NCBI GenBank assembly: GCA_036023115.1
Contig: JAYKKT010000064.1
Coordinates: 9,570,001-9,634,000, forward strand
From: Brasenia schreberi
Lineage: Eukaryota > Streptophyta > Magnoliopsida > Nymphaeales > Cabombaceae
DNA length: 64,000 nucleotides
Reading direction: 5' to 3'
The notes beneath the pieces are model-generated. The model ran no database searches and was not told where the DNA came from. It saw nothing but the letters and a program-made list of their open reading frames with translations. Shown here piece after piece: positions 35,278 to 49,600 of this stretch. Numbering within the stretch: the first letter of the stretch is position 1; each line of letters opens with the position of its first letter. The translations under genes and the position numbers were made by a program.

Positions 35278-38200
35278 CATGACTTCTAAACTGTGCTCTT
35301 TCGGAAAAAGATGTGATGGATCTAATTTGCTAATAACTCTATGATATTTTGCCTCAATGCCTCAGTTGTGGTAGCTACATTAAGCACTTTCAATATTCTT
35401 TCTAATTCAACTTTACATGTTGGAACCAAATTTCTGATATGCAGTATATACGATCTGTTGTAAGAACGTCTTATTTTGACAGACACATTGAGAACACGAA
35501 TATTCTCCCATGTGGCTGAGACACTTGCAGGTTGCTCTCGTGCCATGTCACAGTGTATTTTTCTGTCTAGAAATGACTGATTTAGACCCGACCCGGCCGT
35601 TTGAACTGGAACCAAACTGGTGGGTAGGAGACCAGCCGAAACCAAAAGAAACACAAATAGAATCAGATTATACTTGTATTTAGCTGCTTCTGACACAAAC
35701 ATGACCCAGAACACGAAATTTTCACCCAATACTCATCTGCTTCCATTCATAGCCGCTTGTTCAACTTATCTTCATTCATCCCCGAGGTCCATCTCCACTG
35801 ATCTATTCGCCTCTGTCCATCTGTGTAGCAAGTGAACCATCAGATTTCGCATGGTTCACTACATCTAGTGCTAATTAGGTGATATGCTTGTGGTTCGGGT
35901 TGGTTTGGTTCACCTTTAGCGACAATGGTTGTGATAGTCGGTTCGTTGAGATCGCTGGACATGTTTGCAAGGACTCAGCTGACCCGTCTAATATGGAGCC
36001 TTCCATTGCAATCGAAGGGGAGATGTCTGTTGTGTACATTCTAATAGCATTGTTGTTAAGTAGTCTGTCACGCAAGTCACTTAAAAGAGCAAACAGGACG
36101 AGCCTTTAGACCATAAAACGCCTCTAACGCCAGATGGTTAGCTCAACTTAATGAGTGCAAGGCAAGAAAATTCTGTAACTGAAAAGATTGTTAGATGAAG
36201 AAACAAAGATCATACCATATCATTCGATCTGATGTGAAATTAAGTCTAGTTCTTGAAAGTCGATATGTGTGTGTGTGCACGCAAGTTTATGCAGTTATGT
36301 ATAGCTTTTACTGGTGCGGCCGTTGCCATCCCCTGATACAAGATTCATATTCATTGAAACAAATCTAACGCGGTTGCAATTGGAGTTGAATATGTAGTAA
36401 GAGAAAAGATGGTTTCAAACCGATGGTTCTGGTTTTACCGCAACCTGGAAACAGACCCGCCTCTTCTGCGTGTTGGTTCATCTCTGATTCTACTGTTTTG
36501 GGTCCAATTTGTTATAGGCCGATCTCACTTCCGATTTAGTTCCAATTTGATTTGAAAACTTTATGAAACAAAGGTGGAATTTCAAAACCAGAAAAAGGAA
36601 ATTATCACGGCTTCTTCATAACAGTGATTCCGATCCGGTCTCTGGATAGGTGGAACTGGAACAGGACCACGGAATCTTCGGTTCTGAACTCCGGTCTGCC
36701 CGGTTGATTCCAAACCGGCCACCTCTACGGCCGTTGCCTGCCGCACCCATCGTTTCCACTTCACTAAATCAAGATCTCTCGTTTAGCGTGGAGAATGAGC
36801 ACAGCTAGCTTCTTCATTGCTTCCCTGCATCAGATCAACATCGCCCCATTTTAGCGGCACGATATGAGGCATCAGAAGCACGTACCAACTTTGGCATCAA
36901 TCAAATCAATCAGAACGAAATTAAATATTCCACAGATTCCTAAACAAAAGCATTGAAACCAGACTCCACGTTGAAAAAGGCTGAAACTTCGAAGCAGCAC
37001 GTTGAATGATTGCGTGTTGTTTCTAGTGCAAAAATGGTCAGAAGCAACTTTTACGTGTTGCTCTGCAGGTTCGTTTGGCGGCCAAAGATGCCGGAATTCA
37101 ACGCTTCTGCCGGGTTTAACGTTGCAGTTCTCAGATATGAAGTTTCAATTTCGGTCCTCCACTTTTTGCGCACTTTACAGAAACAACCCTGTCAAAGAAA
37201 AAGCCATGTTCATTAGAAGGCATCTAAAGATCCATCAGTTAAGGAAAGGGTGCTGCTTTGCTTCTCTCTAGCCATGGCCTGTTCCGATTCGGTACTGGAA
37301 GTTGGTAACTGTCGATTTCAGTTTGCTAGGAACTATGAACTATATGCAAACCAGGTTTCGTGTGGTTTTTGTTACGGTTTGTAACCGTTAGCTCGGCGCT
37401 CATGGTTGTAATATGAACCAAAAAAAAAGACGATAGAAATATCCTGAAAGAAAAACTTATAAACCTATATGGGAGGAAGAACCGAGCCAACCCCTTGGTT
37501 TCACTTCTGGCTCCAGTTGATTGGTTCATGTTTTGGTTGGTTTTCGGCCCATTCGGTTCTTGTTCAAGCCACCAATTTGTTATACTATACAAATACATAT
37601 AACCATACTATACTATATACTTTTTGTAGGTATACTTTATTCACATGAGTATTTTTATTTTTAAAATTTCAAATATGAATTAGATGGTTGAAATGTGTTT
37701 AAATTTCAAATATGAATTCAATATCTATATCTATATATAAAGAAAGAGAAATCGAAATTGGTATGTACTAACACACTTAAGTGCTAGTGAATCCAAACAA
37801 ATTTCAACAAAGATGATGATAATGATTGAAATTTGAATATAAATAAAGAACATTAATACTTTTTTTTTAAATTTAAAATGTAGCCATCCTTCAAATATAG
37901 ACGGTTAAGATTTATTAGTACCTATGTACTATTCTCTCTCTTCCTCTTATATATATATAACTGTTTTTGTCTATTTTTATTGAGAAAAAGAGAACCTCAA
38001 CCTGTATCCACTCAGTTAAGGTTTGGGTTGGGGCTGCGTGTAGGTATACCCGTCTCCAACCAGCTCTATTGCCATCCCAGGTAATGACTTCTGTGCGGAT
38101 AGATATGAACTAGGACCCCATAGTCGAAGCAAGGGAACGGTATGTTTATGAGATTGGAACTACACCAAAACTGAAACCAGTGGTTCAAACCACGGCTTTC

Positions 38201-38665
38201 AATCTGACCTCCACAAGTCTTTCTGAAATTACTTCTATTGTTTATTTGATTTTTAGTTCAACTCAGATTGACGGTTACAAAACCGTAAGCACAATCTGCT
38301 TCAATCCAATTTGGTTTTGGTTCATGATTCCAGACAAACTGAAACCGACCATGTTTACCTGCAGAGCAGTCTCTCTCTCTCTCTCTCTCTGCGTGTGTAT
38401 CAGCGGCGGACCCTACACGTGTGTCACTTTAGGTCGAAAGCACCTGATCTGGAAATAGCCATTAAGCAGAACTCATGGTTCAGGTCGGAATCCAAAATGG
38501 GCTTACAAAATGGGATTGTGGGAACTTGTAACATGCAAGTGATTGCAAAATCTTGTTTTCTGACCCGAACTGTTGACATCACATGGACCCAAAATGCGCA
38601 TGTTTTCTCATTCTATTTCCATCGGTGTTCCATTAAGTTTTTCTATCTGCATCTATTCTGTGTAT
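35275..38665. other. Convergent intergenic spacer with CCGGTT-rich blocks
   Basis: No gene is recognised between the two convergent genes here. GGTTC/CCGGT-rich blocks occur near 35580-35640, 36415-36725 and 38150-38350. A CT microsatellite lies near 38370-38389. AAATTTCAAATATGAATT-type words repeat near 37665-37715. A partial CAGCGGCGGACC end at 38400 may be a relic of the element family seen at 38666-38803. Confidence 0.5.
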
Positions 38666-38803
38666 CAGCAGCGGACCGAGGATTTTTTTTGGGTGAGGCA
38701 CACTTCTATTTCACATCGCCCATACAGTTGTATTTTCCTATATACAATTGTGACCCTAAGAATTTTTCAGATTGCACCTCGTCCTAAAGTGGGTCCACCA
38801 TTG
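38666..38803. mobile_element. Short hAT-like MITE (138 bp)
   Basis: It begins CAGCAGCGGACC and ends GGTCCACCATTG, an imperfect inverted repeat. A perfect 8-bp duplication CTGTGTAT lies at 38658-38665 and 38804-38811. The ends resemble CAGTGGCGGA-type plant hAT MITEs. No coding content. Confidence 0.7.
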
Positions 38804-38811
38804 CTGTGTAT

Positions 38812-40612
38812 AGATTCTCCCTCTTAACATCTTCATCTTATGTTGTTTATGTGAACTCAACGGCTAATTACCTAACTCGTACATTTAGAATATTTACAAA
38901 TTTTTTCATTTTATTGAAGCACCAACCTAAATAATCTTTTCAATGCAATATGAACGAAGTCCAACTTTTATGTCAAAATACTGAACTCGCATTATCCATA
39001 TTTTATCTTTGTCCGAGTAATCGAAATCCTTTCGTCCCTTCAAAATCAAGTTTTCTAATGTTTTTCATGCATCATCTACCAATACAAGCTCATCTAGAAA
39101 TTGTGTATAAACTTCACATTAACTACGTGTTGTTAGCATACCCTTTAATTAAATTAAAGAGATGAACTTAATATCAACTCTTAGCACGATAGAATTGACA
39201 AGAAAATAAATTAGTTAAGCACTTGCGGGTTGTCCTCACTTAAGATGTGCTTCATGATTGGACATGTAGCACTCCTTTCTCTTGTAATGTTCTTAGAAAA
39301 TCTCTCAATGTATATATATGGATTCCCAACAGCTTTTCATTGGACATCTTATTAGATGTATGTATGAATCCAGTAAATCTCCTTAGGTTCAAATTGGTCA
39401 GATGTTAAATTAGATATTAGTCTTAATAATTTTTCCAGAATAATTTTCTCAATGATTTTACGATACATATCATTAAGTTGTATCCCAACGCAATAGACGG
39501 CAAGCTTTTGCTACTCACGCTTGCCTTGTACGTGCACTCTGATTGTTCCCTCTCAAGTTTTTGCTTGTATACCTTTTACAAGCACAAGTGATGGTTAATA
39601 TTCATCGACCTTTGGGCCAATTTAACTACACAAAGGGCCGTTGAAGTGCTAGTCTGTCAAAATGTCGAAGTTAGGAATAGGCAGCACCGAGGGCGTTAGC
39701 TCAACCATAGGGCTCTCGACTCCCATTCTGCAGTGCCAAGTTTGTGTGGGTGCATGGGCTTTCGGCCTCCCTTTATAATGAAAGTTGACATGTTTAACAC
39801 CATTACAAAATTCAAAAGCCATGAGTAGTGAAAGAGATCCACTAAGTTAATGGTAATGAGCAATCACATATGATCTATTTTCCTTCCTCTAGTTGGCTGG
39901 CTGTAGTAGGGCAGACCCCTACCGGAAGTGCCGATCCCGGGCATACAAACTCTTGATCTTCAACTCAAGGCTCTTCTGAGAAAACCCCCTTAGCCAGGAG
40001 AGCCGTGACAAGAAAACTAGAGAGGAAAAGGAAAGGGAAAGAAACGGGAACATGCTTTTTGACTTTCGACATGCCTTATTTCAAAATAGCCATCATTTTC
40101 TCACCTTTACAATTAAAGGTTCCAATGATCCAAAGACACTTGAGGCAGAAGTAAGACATGTTCAAGGCAACACTTGCAACTTTTTGTGGGTTTCATAAAG
40201 AACTCTTACACATTACCGTTCCTTATGTCCCTCAGTAGAACCTTCAATCTTTCCAAGAAATTCAAACCAATCTGTAACTTCGATGAGCTGCAGGACCATC
40301 CAATATTCATTGGGAACCTGATACTTTTAAAATCGTGTTGACATGCATCGTCGTTGTCCTGTACACAGATTCTCGAACTGACATTTACAATGAATTACTA
40401 GCAGCCTGGTGAACACGAGGATAATGCAGTAGTGTACCACATCCACCACCAACAGAAGCTCTGGATCAGCATTTTTCAACATGGTTGCGACTGACATCAA
40501 GCATTTTAATTATAAAGGCACATCTTTCCAAGCGAATCAACTGCAGAGACCAATCAGATATATACCGAAGTAATATAGTTCGCTGTCTTGAGGTAATGAT
40601 GAAGACCTAGTA
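38812..40612. other. Intergenic and 3' UTR of the WD40 gene
   Basis: No gene or element boundary is recognised. The part next to 40613 should be the 3' UTR of the minus-strand WD40 gene. Near 39690-39740 an A-box-like GTTAGCTCAACC occurs without a proper B-box at tRNA spacing. Confidence 0.45.
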
Positions 40613-43600
40613 TCATCTCTGTGTCACTTTGTAGTGGATTACCAAATCTTCTGGCTTTTTCCAGATGTATGCCTTTACTGTGGCTAAACTCATATCATGA
40701 TCTAGGAGCTGTACATCAAAAATTTTGAAAGTAGTAATGACATGATTTCAACAGAGAAGCATGCGAGGTAAATAACATGTAGCAACTGTATCGAACAAAA
40801 TCAAAGTAGAAATTACTGAATTCACACAAAAAAACATCTACAGTCACACATCCAACGACAAGAAGACAATCAGTGGCAGTCATCATCATCATAATAATAA
40901 TAATAACAACAATAACAACAACATGATGAGAATGGTGACGGCAACTCCCATTGTGGTCAACATATTCCCAATCAGGTTGAAACGAGCCAGACATGATGAC
41001 ATTTCAAGTCTTTGAACCAAGTAACATTTCCCAAAATCCTATTATGTTTCAACGAAGGCACAAGTTTCTTGTCTTTGTCTTATTGAGATACTAACGGGTT
41101 GAGACACTTAAAGGCTTTGTTTGCAAAGCCCCACTTAAAGATGATCATAACATGACAAGAAAGAAGCATCAGGAACGATGAGAGCAATACCTTTGATAAA
41201 ACAAACAGAAGCTGCACAAGCGCACTGACTTACTACATGTTACCACACAATCAAATAAGTTCTCCATAATGCTCCAGAATGTTGTCCAGAACAAGGGGCT
41301 TTCATTTCATATGCTATTTCCAAACTACTATTTAGAATAATGCTACTGTTTTACTAGCTAACAGTCTTCCTATTTGTTTCAAAAGGATTTAGTTTATATT
41401 TATAATATCCCACCAAATGTACCATAATTCTTAGTATCATTTCCTTTTAAAAAGATGCATGTTTGTTAGCTCCTCATCAAAGGAGAAAGAAGGTTAATAT
41501 TTATTTCTCCCTCTGCATCTGCTCCATTATTTTTCTCCGGTGGGGGTTTCTTCTCTCCGAAGATATCTTTTCAAGCTCCCTAGAGAACACCTTTTGCCTG
41601 CTTTAATTTCCCTCCCCTCCTCAATAAATGGTGCAAATTGAATGCTGATACAGACTCCAACTTCACATTTTACATGGTATTAACCAAAACAAGTCGTCGA
41701 ACTTGTGGCTGTATTCTCCACTATTGTCCTATCTTTTCCTCCAATCCTCATGGATTTTAGCCCCCCGTACAAACTTCCAAAATGAGTACAAATGAAAAAA
41801 TAATAATAAAGAATTACAGTTTCTCTTCAGAATAAAAAATTCTATTTTGTGGGAAGAAATGAAGGAAAGAGTATGAATGGAGGTAACAATTTTCTCAAAA
41901 AGCCTTTTATTCTCTACACTTTTATGCCACTTCAAATGAGCTTGAGGTCCCTTTTCTAAAAAGAAAAGGCTCAACTTACTTGCGTTCGTTCTTTCTGCAC
42001 ATCACTCATGGCACTGCCTTCTTCAAACTTAGGACCTAATTCCTCCTTTTTTACAGTTGGCCACGAGTGAACTAGATCATCTGGGTTGTTGATCCAAAAG
42101 AAATATCCTTTTATTAAGGCCATGACACAATAGGATACCTTGAAGACAAAACTGCCACTATAATCCCACTAATTTGCATGGTATATGAAAGATGAAACAA
42201 GTGAAACTTGACCACCACTTCACCAAGGAGAAGGAATGAAGATCAATAAACTAAATGCAACTTCATTCCATGGGAAAATCAAGTAGTCCATATCTTTACA
42301 AGCCCTCACCATACTTAAGATTGGTTACTAAAAGGCGGACTACAGAATCACAATGCTGATTCAAGATCAGAATCAGGGGTTACTATTGCCATGTAGTATG
42401 CAACTTGTTGCTACACCATTGTTTGAGATAGTGTTATCAATACCGTTCCAGTACTCAGGATAGTCTTACTGTCAGAATGTACGTAAGTGCACATTGGATG
42501 TACAGGTTATTATAAAACTTTTATTGGGGTAACATTCCTAAGAATGTTTTTCTTAGGAAATAGATTTTGCAGTCTTATATGTACATGATGGAATTCTTAT
42601 AACTTATTTCATGTAAGTGAGAGCCTTTCTGTAAACTAGATATCAGTAGAAAAGTTTACTTCAAGGAAGTGACTAGCATGGGGTCATCGTAACATTCCAA
42701 ATTTTCTTTCTTTCTTCGTACAATTGCAAATTATCTTCCTTTCTTTTCCTAACTACGCATCTCCAACTATCAAAACTTCAAATCTCCCTTAATCTCAACT
42801 AAATCAGGTATAGTTATAAAGGAGAAAATGTACCATGATATTAGTGTGGGTCAGGGGAAGTTTAACTAAGTGGCTTTATTTTCTTCTTTCTTTGTTCATT
42901 TCCTTGTCTTGATCCTCATGTCCGATCCTTCTCTTTATCAAAGATCATACTTCCCGCCCTACCGTTTTACATTCGAACAATGTGATCCGTGCAAGAACCT
43001 ACATAGCTCATCTATGAGAAAAGGTCTTATTGCTGACATCAGCACAAGCATCAATTTTTGCAGTTTCCTGAACTGCTTAAAACAGATGTGGATAATAGCA
43101 CCGATATAACGCATCACCAAGTGTCTCTAAACCTCTGGCATGCGAGCTCAACCATAGTGCAAGCTTGAAAGCTAAGAAGTTCATAAAAGAAAGTAGACAC
43201 AAGTCGGGCTTGATAATTATTAAGAACCTGGTTATTGCAAAGGATCTCCACAGAAGAAGGCTTAGGCTTTTGCCATGGCTTCAAGCCAGTCCTGAAGGAG
43301 CCATCATCAATGGGTGGAAGTGGTGATTGTACGGTCTTTCCAGATACAGAAGTTCCATCAGAATTATTTTCTAATGGCTTATCAAGAACCATTTTCTCAA
43401 TCACATAGTTTATAACCTGCAAGACAAAATATTCTTGTTCATATGTTTTTATCGTTCCTCTGTACAGAAAGTTAAAGAATGGGAACATCAATTTTTCCCG
43501 TGATATCTTAAAAAAACATTGAATGCAACAACTCAAATCTCATGGAAACAATTTAAAAGGATTAAAATGTGAGCATTTATGTGGCTGCTGCTTCTATCTT

Positions 43601-46600
43601 ACAACTATTATATAGTGGAGCATCAAAAGAGAAAATTGTCACATCAAAAGGAACTACTTTAACCAAAACATGTTATTACTTTATGTATCCGCAGAATGCG
43701 TGGTGCACTCAACTTCCCTTGAGTCAGGACTTGCACAGTTGTTCCTTCATATGGCTGCAAATAGAAACTGCATCTGCAGGAATGAAGAAAAACATCAAGA
43801 TATTTCCCGTAAAGAAACTAACAAATCTATATTTTCAAGGTGGTGGGATAATCAGAAAAGCTTAGGATTTATAATAACTCAAAAGGAATCATTGCATTTG
43901 AAAAGATACTCCTGTAACATTGACACAAATAGGCCATCTAGATGCTACGGATTCTGGATGACTGCAAAATATGGATGAGATTGTATAAATTTCTCCTTTT
44001 TTTCTGAGGAGAAGATTGTTCCACAAATGGAAGAAGATAAGTTCTTAGTCGAAAAACTCCACTGTTTACATGTCAGGAAATCTACAATCAATTCTTATAA
44101 TTCAAAGCATATAACCTCACGACAAATAACCAATACAACAAACTTTTATTCCTTACAGATGCTCAGAATCATGCTGCTGAAGACTTTAGATCACTACGAA
44201 AACCAAACAGCAAAGTATGAAAAGACAGAAAAATGAGGCATAAGAAAGACCAAAAGAAAAAGGAAACACAGAATTATTTATATCAGAAGTGAAAAAGCAA
44301 TTAAATCATATCATGAACGTTATATCATGCCTTCCCAACTTCATGATTCTCGGGGAAATGTACATCTAATTAGTGGATATGCTATTCATAGTTGGTTTTC
44401 TGTTCAGCAGTGCAGGAACTCATAGTGGTGCAAATTTGAAGCAGAGGAAAGAAGTGCTCCTTTACTTCAGATTATAATTCTTGTAACCACAGCATAATCT
44501 TGAGTGAATTGTGCTTGAATTTCATGGATAAGCAAGTCTATAATGCTAAAATTCGTTAGAAATTTTAGAATAGTTTTCCAATTGCTTAAAAGTGTCATCA
44601 ACAATGCTCTTGAGGAGTTGAAACTTGAAACTGTAAAAAATAAGGTAAAATTTTCTGAATTCATTTTATTGAAATTGAATGAACCTCTCAAGAGAGGATT
44701 TACGGAATTAAGCCATAAGAAGTTATATTTTGTTTACACGTGCAGTTTTCAACAATTTATACAAAAAGAGAGAAGAGAGAGACTCTCCAACGGCTAGTTA
44801 GATAGCTGTTGGAGACTCCAATGGCTATCCAACTAGCCGTTGGAGGACCTATTCTGATCCCAATGATTGGGCCACATTGGCTCAGTCCTCGAAATCAGTA
44901 GGGGCCAACAAATCCTATTACATCTTAACACCATCCCTCAAACTTATGGTGATTATTCTGAAAGTTTGTCTACCTACAAAAAAACATGAATCTTGAGAGT
45001 GTCGATGTTGTAGAACCATCTGGGAGGAATAAGACAAGGAATCAAGGCAACCAAGGAGAGCAAAGTCATCAGTGTTGTCTTCCACATCAGCGTCGCCATC
45101 ATAGGAGTTCAGTTCTCAATATTTGAGCACGAGGCGCATTTTCTAAACAACATGAATTCTGCCACAACAATAGTTGGAGTTACTGCAATCTTCACCATCT
45201 GATAGAACCCCACACTATTATACTTCGAGCTGGCATTAGCAAGGTTGTTGGAGAGAGACATGACTTGTTAAGAACCAATTTGTTCATCATAATAATCCCA
45301 ACTTCTAATGTTTGAAGCTCACTAAAAGTGACTTCAAGAGCACGACCTCTTTCACCAGTATCATTATCGTATGCTTCAATATATTAATTACATCTTTTCT
45401 AAAATTGATCTTGTTCCTTCTTCACTCTGCAAAACATAATGAATGTGAACAAGCAAGGGCCCAAAAACAAGAAAAGAGCAACACCAAAGCATAATTGACG
45501 CCTCAAAAAGAAATTAGCTCCAAATCTTAGAAACCAATGAAGCAATTCATGGTTTTCATTCCAACCCAAAAACAAGGCAAACCATAAACGAAACCAAGAA
45601 GAAGATTTACTCCAATTCAAGGAAATTCTTTAATGGAAAACATTGATCATTCAAGTAGGATTGTCTAATATAAAAAGTAATTTCATGAATCACCACAAAT
45701 TCATAATATTATAAAAAGGCCTTCGTATACCAAACAAGCTTTAAAGTTATGCTCAAACCCAAGTTTTAAGGACAAACTCGAACCCAAACAAGCTTTAAGG
45801 ATAAGCTCAAACCATCCAAATCAAACAAACTTTAAGACTAAGCTCAAATACAAACTTTAAGGCTAAACTCGAACCATCCAAATCAATCAAATGCCAAGGC
45901 CCTTAAATAACTCACAATCTCAAACATTATTTTATGATTTAAAGAATAAGATAATCCACTAAGATAATCAAAAAAGGTTTTAAATATATAAAAAAATATT
46001 AATAATCAAATTAATATTTTACAAGAATTTTTTGAACATAAAATGTTTGACTCAAAAAACAAGAATTCTTTGAATGCAATTTTTATCATTCGCACAAAAT
46101 GCTCAAAATATAACAAATGAATAGTCAACACTTAAGGTAAAACTCTTTTTATGCATTATTTTTAAATACTTGTATCAAGCACAAGGTTATCAAGATTAAC
46201 ATTGACTCATATCCAACCAATAGCCAACAACACGAAGCACTTATCACAACGGTCTATGAAAATACAATTCCAAAGTTATCAAGATTACAAATTATCAAAT
46301 AATAATAAGTACATCTTCAAACATTGACTGATCTCCAACTAATAGCCAACAACATGAAGCACCTTAATCATAAAGGTCTTTAACAGGAGGCCAACAAAAG
46401 TGACATATAGCCACAATACAAAAATCTTAATCATACAAAGAGATCAATAACTTTCTCCAATCTCTTTGTCCATCGATATATCTTCTATGTCCTTTCCATA
46501 ATCCAAGTAAATTCCATCATCGTCGTTGTCCTTCTCATCCTCGTCTACTTCTGCATCTATGTCATCATCGTCGTCGTCAATTTGAAACCCTAGACTCTTC

Positions 46601-49600
46601 CAAATGTTATCGTCTTCATCCTTAATGGATTCATCTCCATAATCTCCCATATTCGACGAAGATCAGGAGCTTATTTTAGGCAAAACAAGTGTTGTTGACA
46701 AATTTGATAGCTTAACATCGCCAATAACTGAGAAATTTGAAATGATGTCATGCCTCGAAGGAAGGACGGTCCAAGTGGTAGCTTCATCGTCAGCAGAAAG
46801 GCGGCGACTGGAGGATGACGATCACTTCCTTCGACTTAGGGCTAGAATGGAGCTTAGGGTTTCAAAAAATGAGCTTTCTAGTGTTTCCAGTAGGAGGGTG
46901 TGCCTTCTTGAGATGGAAGAGAGGGAAGAGGAGAAGAAAATAGAGATTAACGTCATTTCCCATTGGAGTCCATCGCCACTCCTACTGCCAGTGGCTTCCC
47001 TTTATCACCACCCGTCTCTTCCCCTTTCTTGTATCGACTTCAGCCATAATCGGAAGCACCCAACTCGCCCACCGATAGGGAGCCAAGCCTTGGCTCTAAC
47101 CTAGTTGTGTCACTCGACCACTGGCCACTTCCACCATCCACCTGCTCCCCTGCCGCCAGTTCATCGCGGAATCGTCTCGATCTTGCCATCTCCATCGCTA
47201 CTGAAGGTAGAGAAAGCCTCCTGCATTGACACAATTTGATCTTCTGTCAATTCCTTCACCATTTTCCAACATCACAACCATCGTCCTCTATCTCAGCCAT
47301 CGGCCGAACAATATATGCCACCTCTCATCTCTTATGGCATAACCAACATAGACCGCTCTCAGTGTGGTCGCTATGCTTTCGCCTAAACCAGGCTCAGATA
47401 CCATGTAAAACATCATGTAAAAATTCTTGAATTCATTTTATTGAAATTGAATAACCCTCTCAAGAGAGAGGATTTACAGAATTAAGCCATGAGAAGCTAT
47501 ATTTTTTTCCAGTGTTGTTTTCAACAATTTATACAGCAAGAGAGAGGAGAGAGACTCTCCAACAGCTAGCTGGATAGTCGTTGGAGGACCTATTATGGTC
47601 CCAGTGACCAGGCCACATTGGCTAGGTCCTCAAAGTTAAAAGGGTTGGGCCCCAATCCTATTAATCTTAATAGAAACTTGTACTATGCTATTAGCTCACG
47701 ATCTCTTTGCACCCTATCCATAACACCACACTCGTAGAGGTAAGAGTACAAACAAAAAGTTCCTAACCTGTTTCATGGTATAACCCAACTTTTGCTTATA
47801 ATTTGAACGGAAGGAATTGATTTGGGTATCGTGGAACTTAAAACCCCACTATTCAAAGAAAAGTAATAATATCAGACGATACCAATCAAATATTAGCACA
47901 AAATGCTACCCACTTTGCAATAATTCTAGGTCATGGATAGATGGAGGGTCTGTCATTAAACAAGATCGAAAGGAAAGGTCGAAATTTAAAAGTGACTGCC
48001 AAATATATTTGTGATCCAATGGTCACCAAAAGTAACCAACCACCAAATGCAATCTTTTTCCTGTTATCTAGAGGATAGTTCCAATCTTGTCCTAAAGGCT
48101 ATTTCAACTTGAACTTTCCCTTAATCTAACTAGAGATCCGAGCATAAGCTAACTACCAGTGAACTGTCTCTCCTCCATCACAAAACAGGAAGTGATATTC
48201 AGTAGATCTTACTTTCCAGTCACTCAAGTAAAGATTTGGGTTCTGACAAAACATGGCATCCTTGTTTGAGTTTCTAGCGAAATGAAGTGGACTTCAAATA
48301 GAATGTGAAAGCCTGCATAGTGCAAGGGGGCCCTCAAACGTCATATGGGTGGTTCAGGTCCAACGAATGAAACTTCTGCACACAAGATCCAACTTTCTCC
48401 AGGTAATAACACAAGAAAATGGAAAGAATTAAAGTAGCCCACAGCATCAGCACGAAGAACCAAAAGTTATAATCTTAAGTGTATTTGAAAGAGAGGGATT
48501 ACTTTGAATTTTCTCTAGGAGGCATTCGGCCATTCAAAACACAATCTAAACACCACCCCGGCAACTCCTTTTCATCTTCTGAACCATCCAAATCTGTAAT
48601 CTTCTTTCTCCAAGGACCTCCAGTGGAACCTTCAGTAATGATGGAAGGAGGAGAAACTGCCGAAAATGCGAATGATGGAAGGATGGCAGAGCTCTGATTT
48701 TCAATGCCATCATCAACCTCTAGCCTTGAATGAGGATGGCTTCTGATGGATATCTCTCTCCCTGTTGGAACATCTCCATTAGCTGAAGGTTGAGACCCTG
48801 ATTTTTGCTTCCGCTTGGCTATCCAATGGGAAAGTAGACCACGAAGCGTTTCTTGGGCCAGATTAATCTGCAGCATGCGACAAAAGGCTCTTCATTTTCT
48901 CTTATTTGCATTTTATTATATACAAAGCACCATATAGTATAAAACACATTTCCAATGGGTTCAAGACGATTTGGCAAGAAAGAACCCAAACCACTCAAGT
49001 TACATAAATCTGCTTGCATAGCTGGACTAGAACAATAAAAGAACATGAATCTCATTGCTCTAAATGAGGCTAATGGCCCATTCAAACAAGATCAAGTGGA
49101 TGGAACTGACCACCGAAGGGTTTTAAAGTTTAATTGACTCAAGAACATAACTTCTCGGTTATTATAGCACTACGCACAAAAAACAGAGTAAGGCCTACTC
49201 ACCTTTTGTTCCTCAGATGCACCTGAAATGTTCAAATCTGTAGCATACATCTCTGCAGAAAAGCATTGAGGCATGTCCAAATGGATAGACATGCTTCCAA
49301 GACGAGTATCCATGGTGAACCACGAAGGAATGCTGACCTATTAAAATTGGAAAGTGAAATCACATTCCTCTTTCCAGCTTTCTTTACAAAGGATGCAACT
49401 AAGATAATCATAAATCAGTACCATTTCAAACAATTCTTCCTTCTTTTCTTCAAACGAAACCTTTAGTTGAAGAAGAAGAAAACAAGGAAATGTTAAAGAA
49501 CACCAAAAACAGATTATTATCAGTCGCCAAACATAGAGTGTATAATTTTGAGAGATTGTCAGCACTCACTCAAAAGGATTGTGCAAAAGGATTTTGTGAA

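Larger units (their letters stand above)
44632..47672 (-). mobile_element. Non-autonomous LTR retrotransposon without gag-pol (LARD-like)
   Basis: The LTRs are 44632-44930 and 47404-47672. A perfect 5-bp duplication GAAAC lies at 44627-44631 and 47673-47677. On the minus strand the primer-binding site TGGTATCTGAGCCTGG (complement of 47388-47403) follows the 5' LTR, and a TTTGAGGGATGG polypurine tract precedes the 3' LTR. The 2.47-kb interior has no gag, protease, integrase or reverse-transcriptase motif. It holds a 68-residue acidic Asp/Glu-rich frame (46650-46444) and GC-rich frames near 46740-47235 with no recognised domain. It sits in the WD40 gene intron between exons 14 and 15, in the same orientation as the gene. 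Confidence 0.88.

Noticed and set aside
39690..39760. tRNA gene suggested by GTTAGCTCAACC
   Set aside because: There is no B-box at the right distance and no cloverleaf.
43114..43536. A single long minus-strand frame of 140 residues as a stand-alone gene
   Set aside because: Only 43416-43228 is conserved WDR48 sequence; the rest reads through the acceptor and donor into intron.
46444..46650. Acidic 68-residue frame as a real protein gene
   Set aside because: It is low-complexity Asp/Glu, lacks a recognisable domain and sits inside a non-autonomous LTR element. It is mentioned only as internal content.
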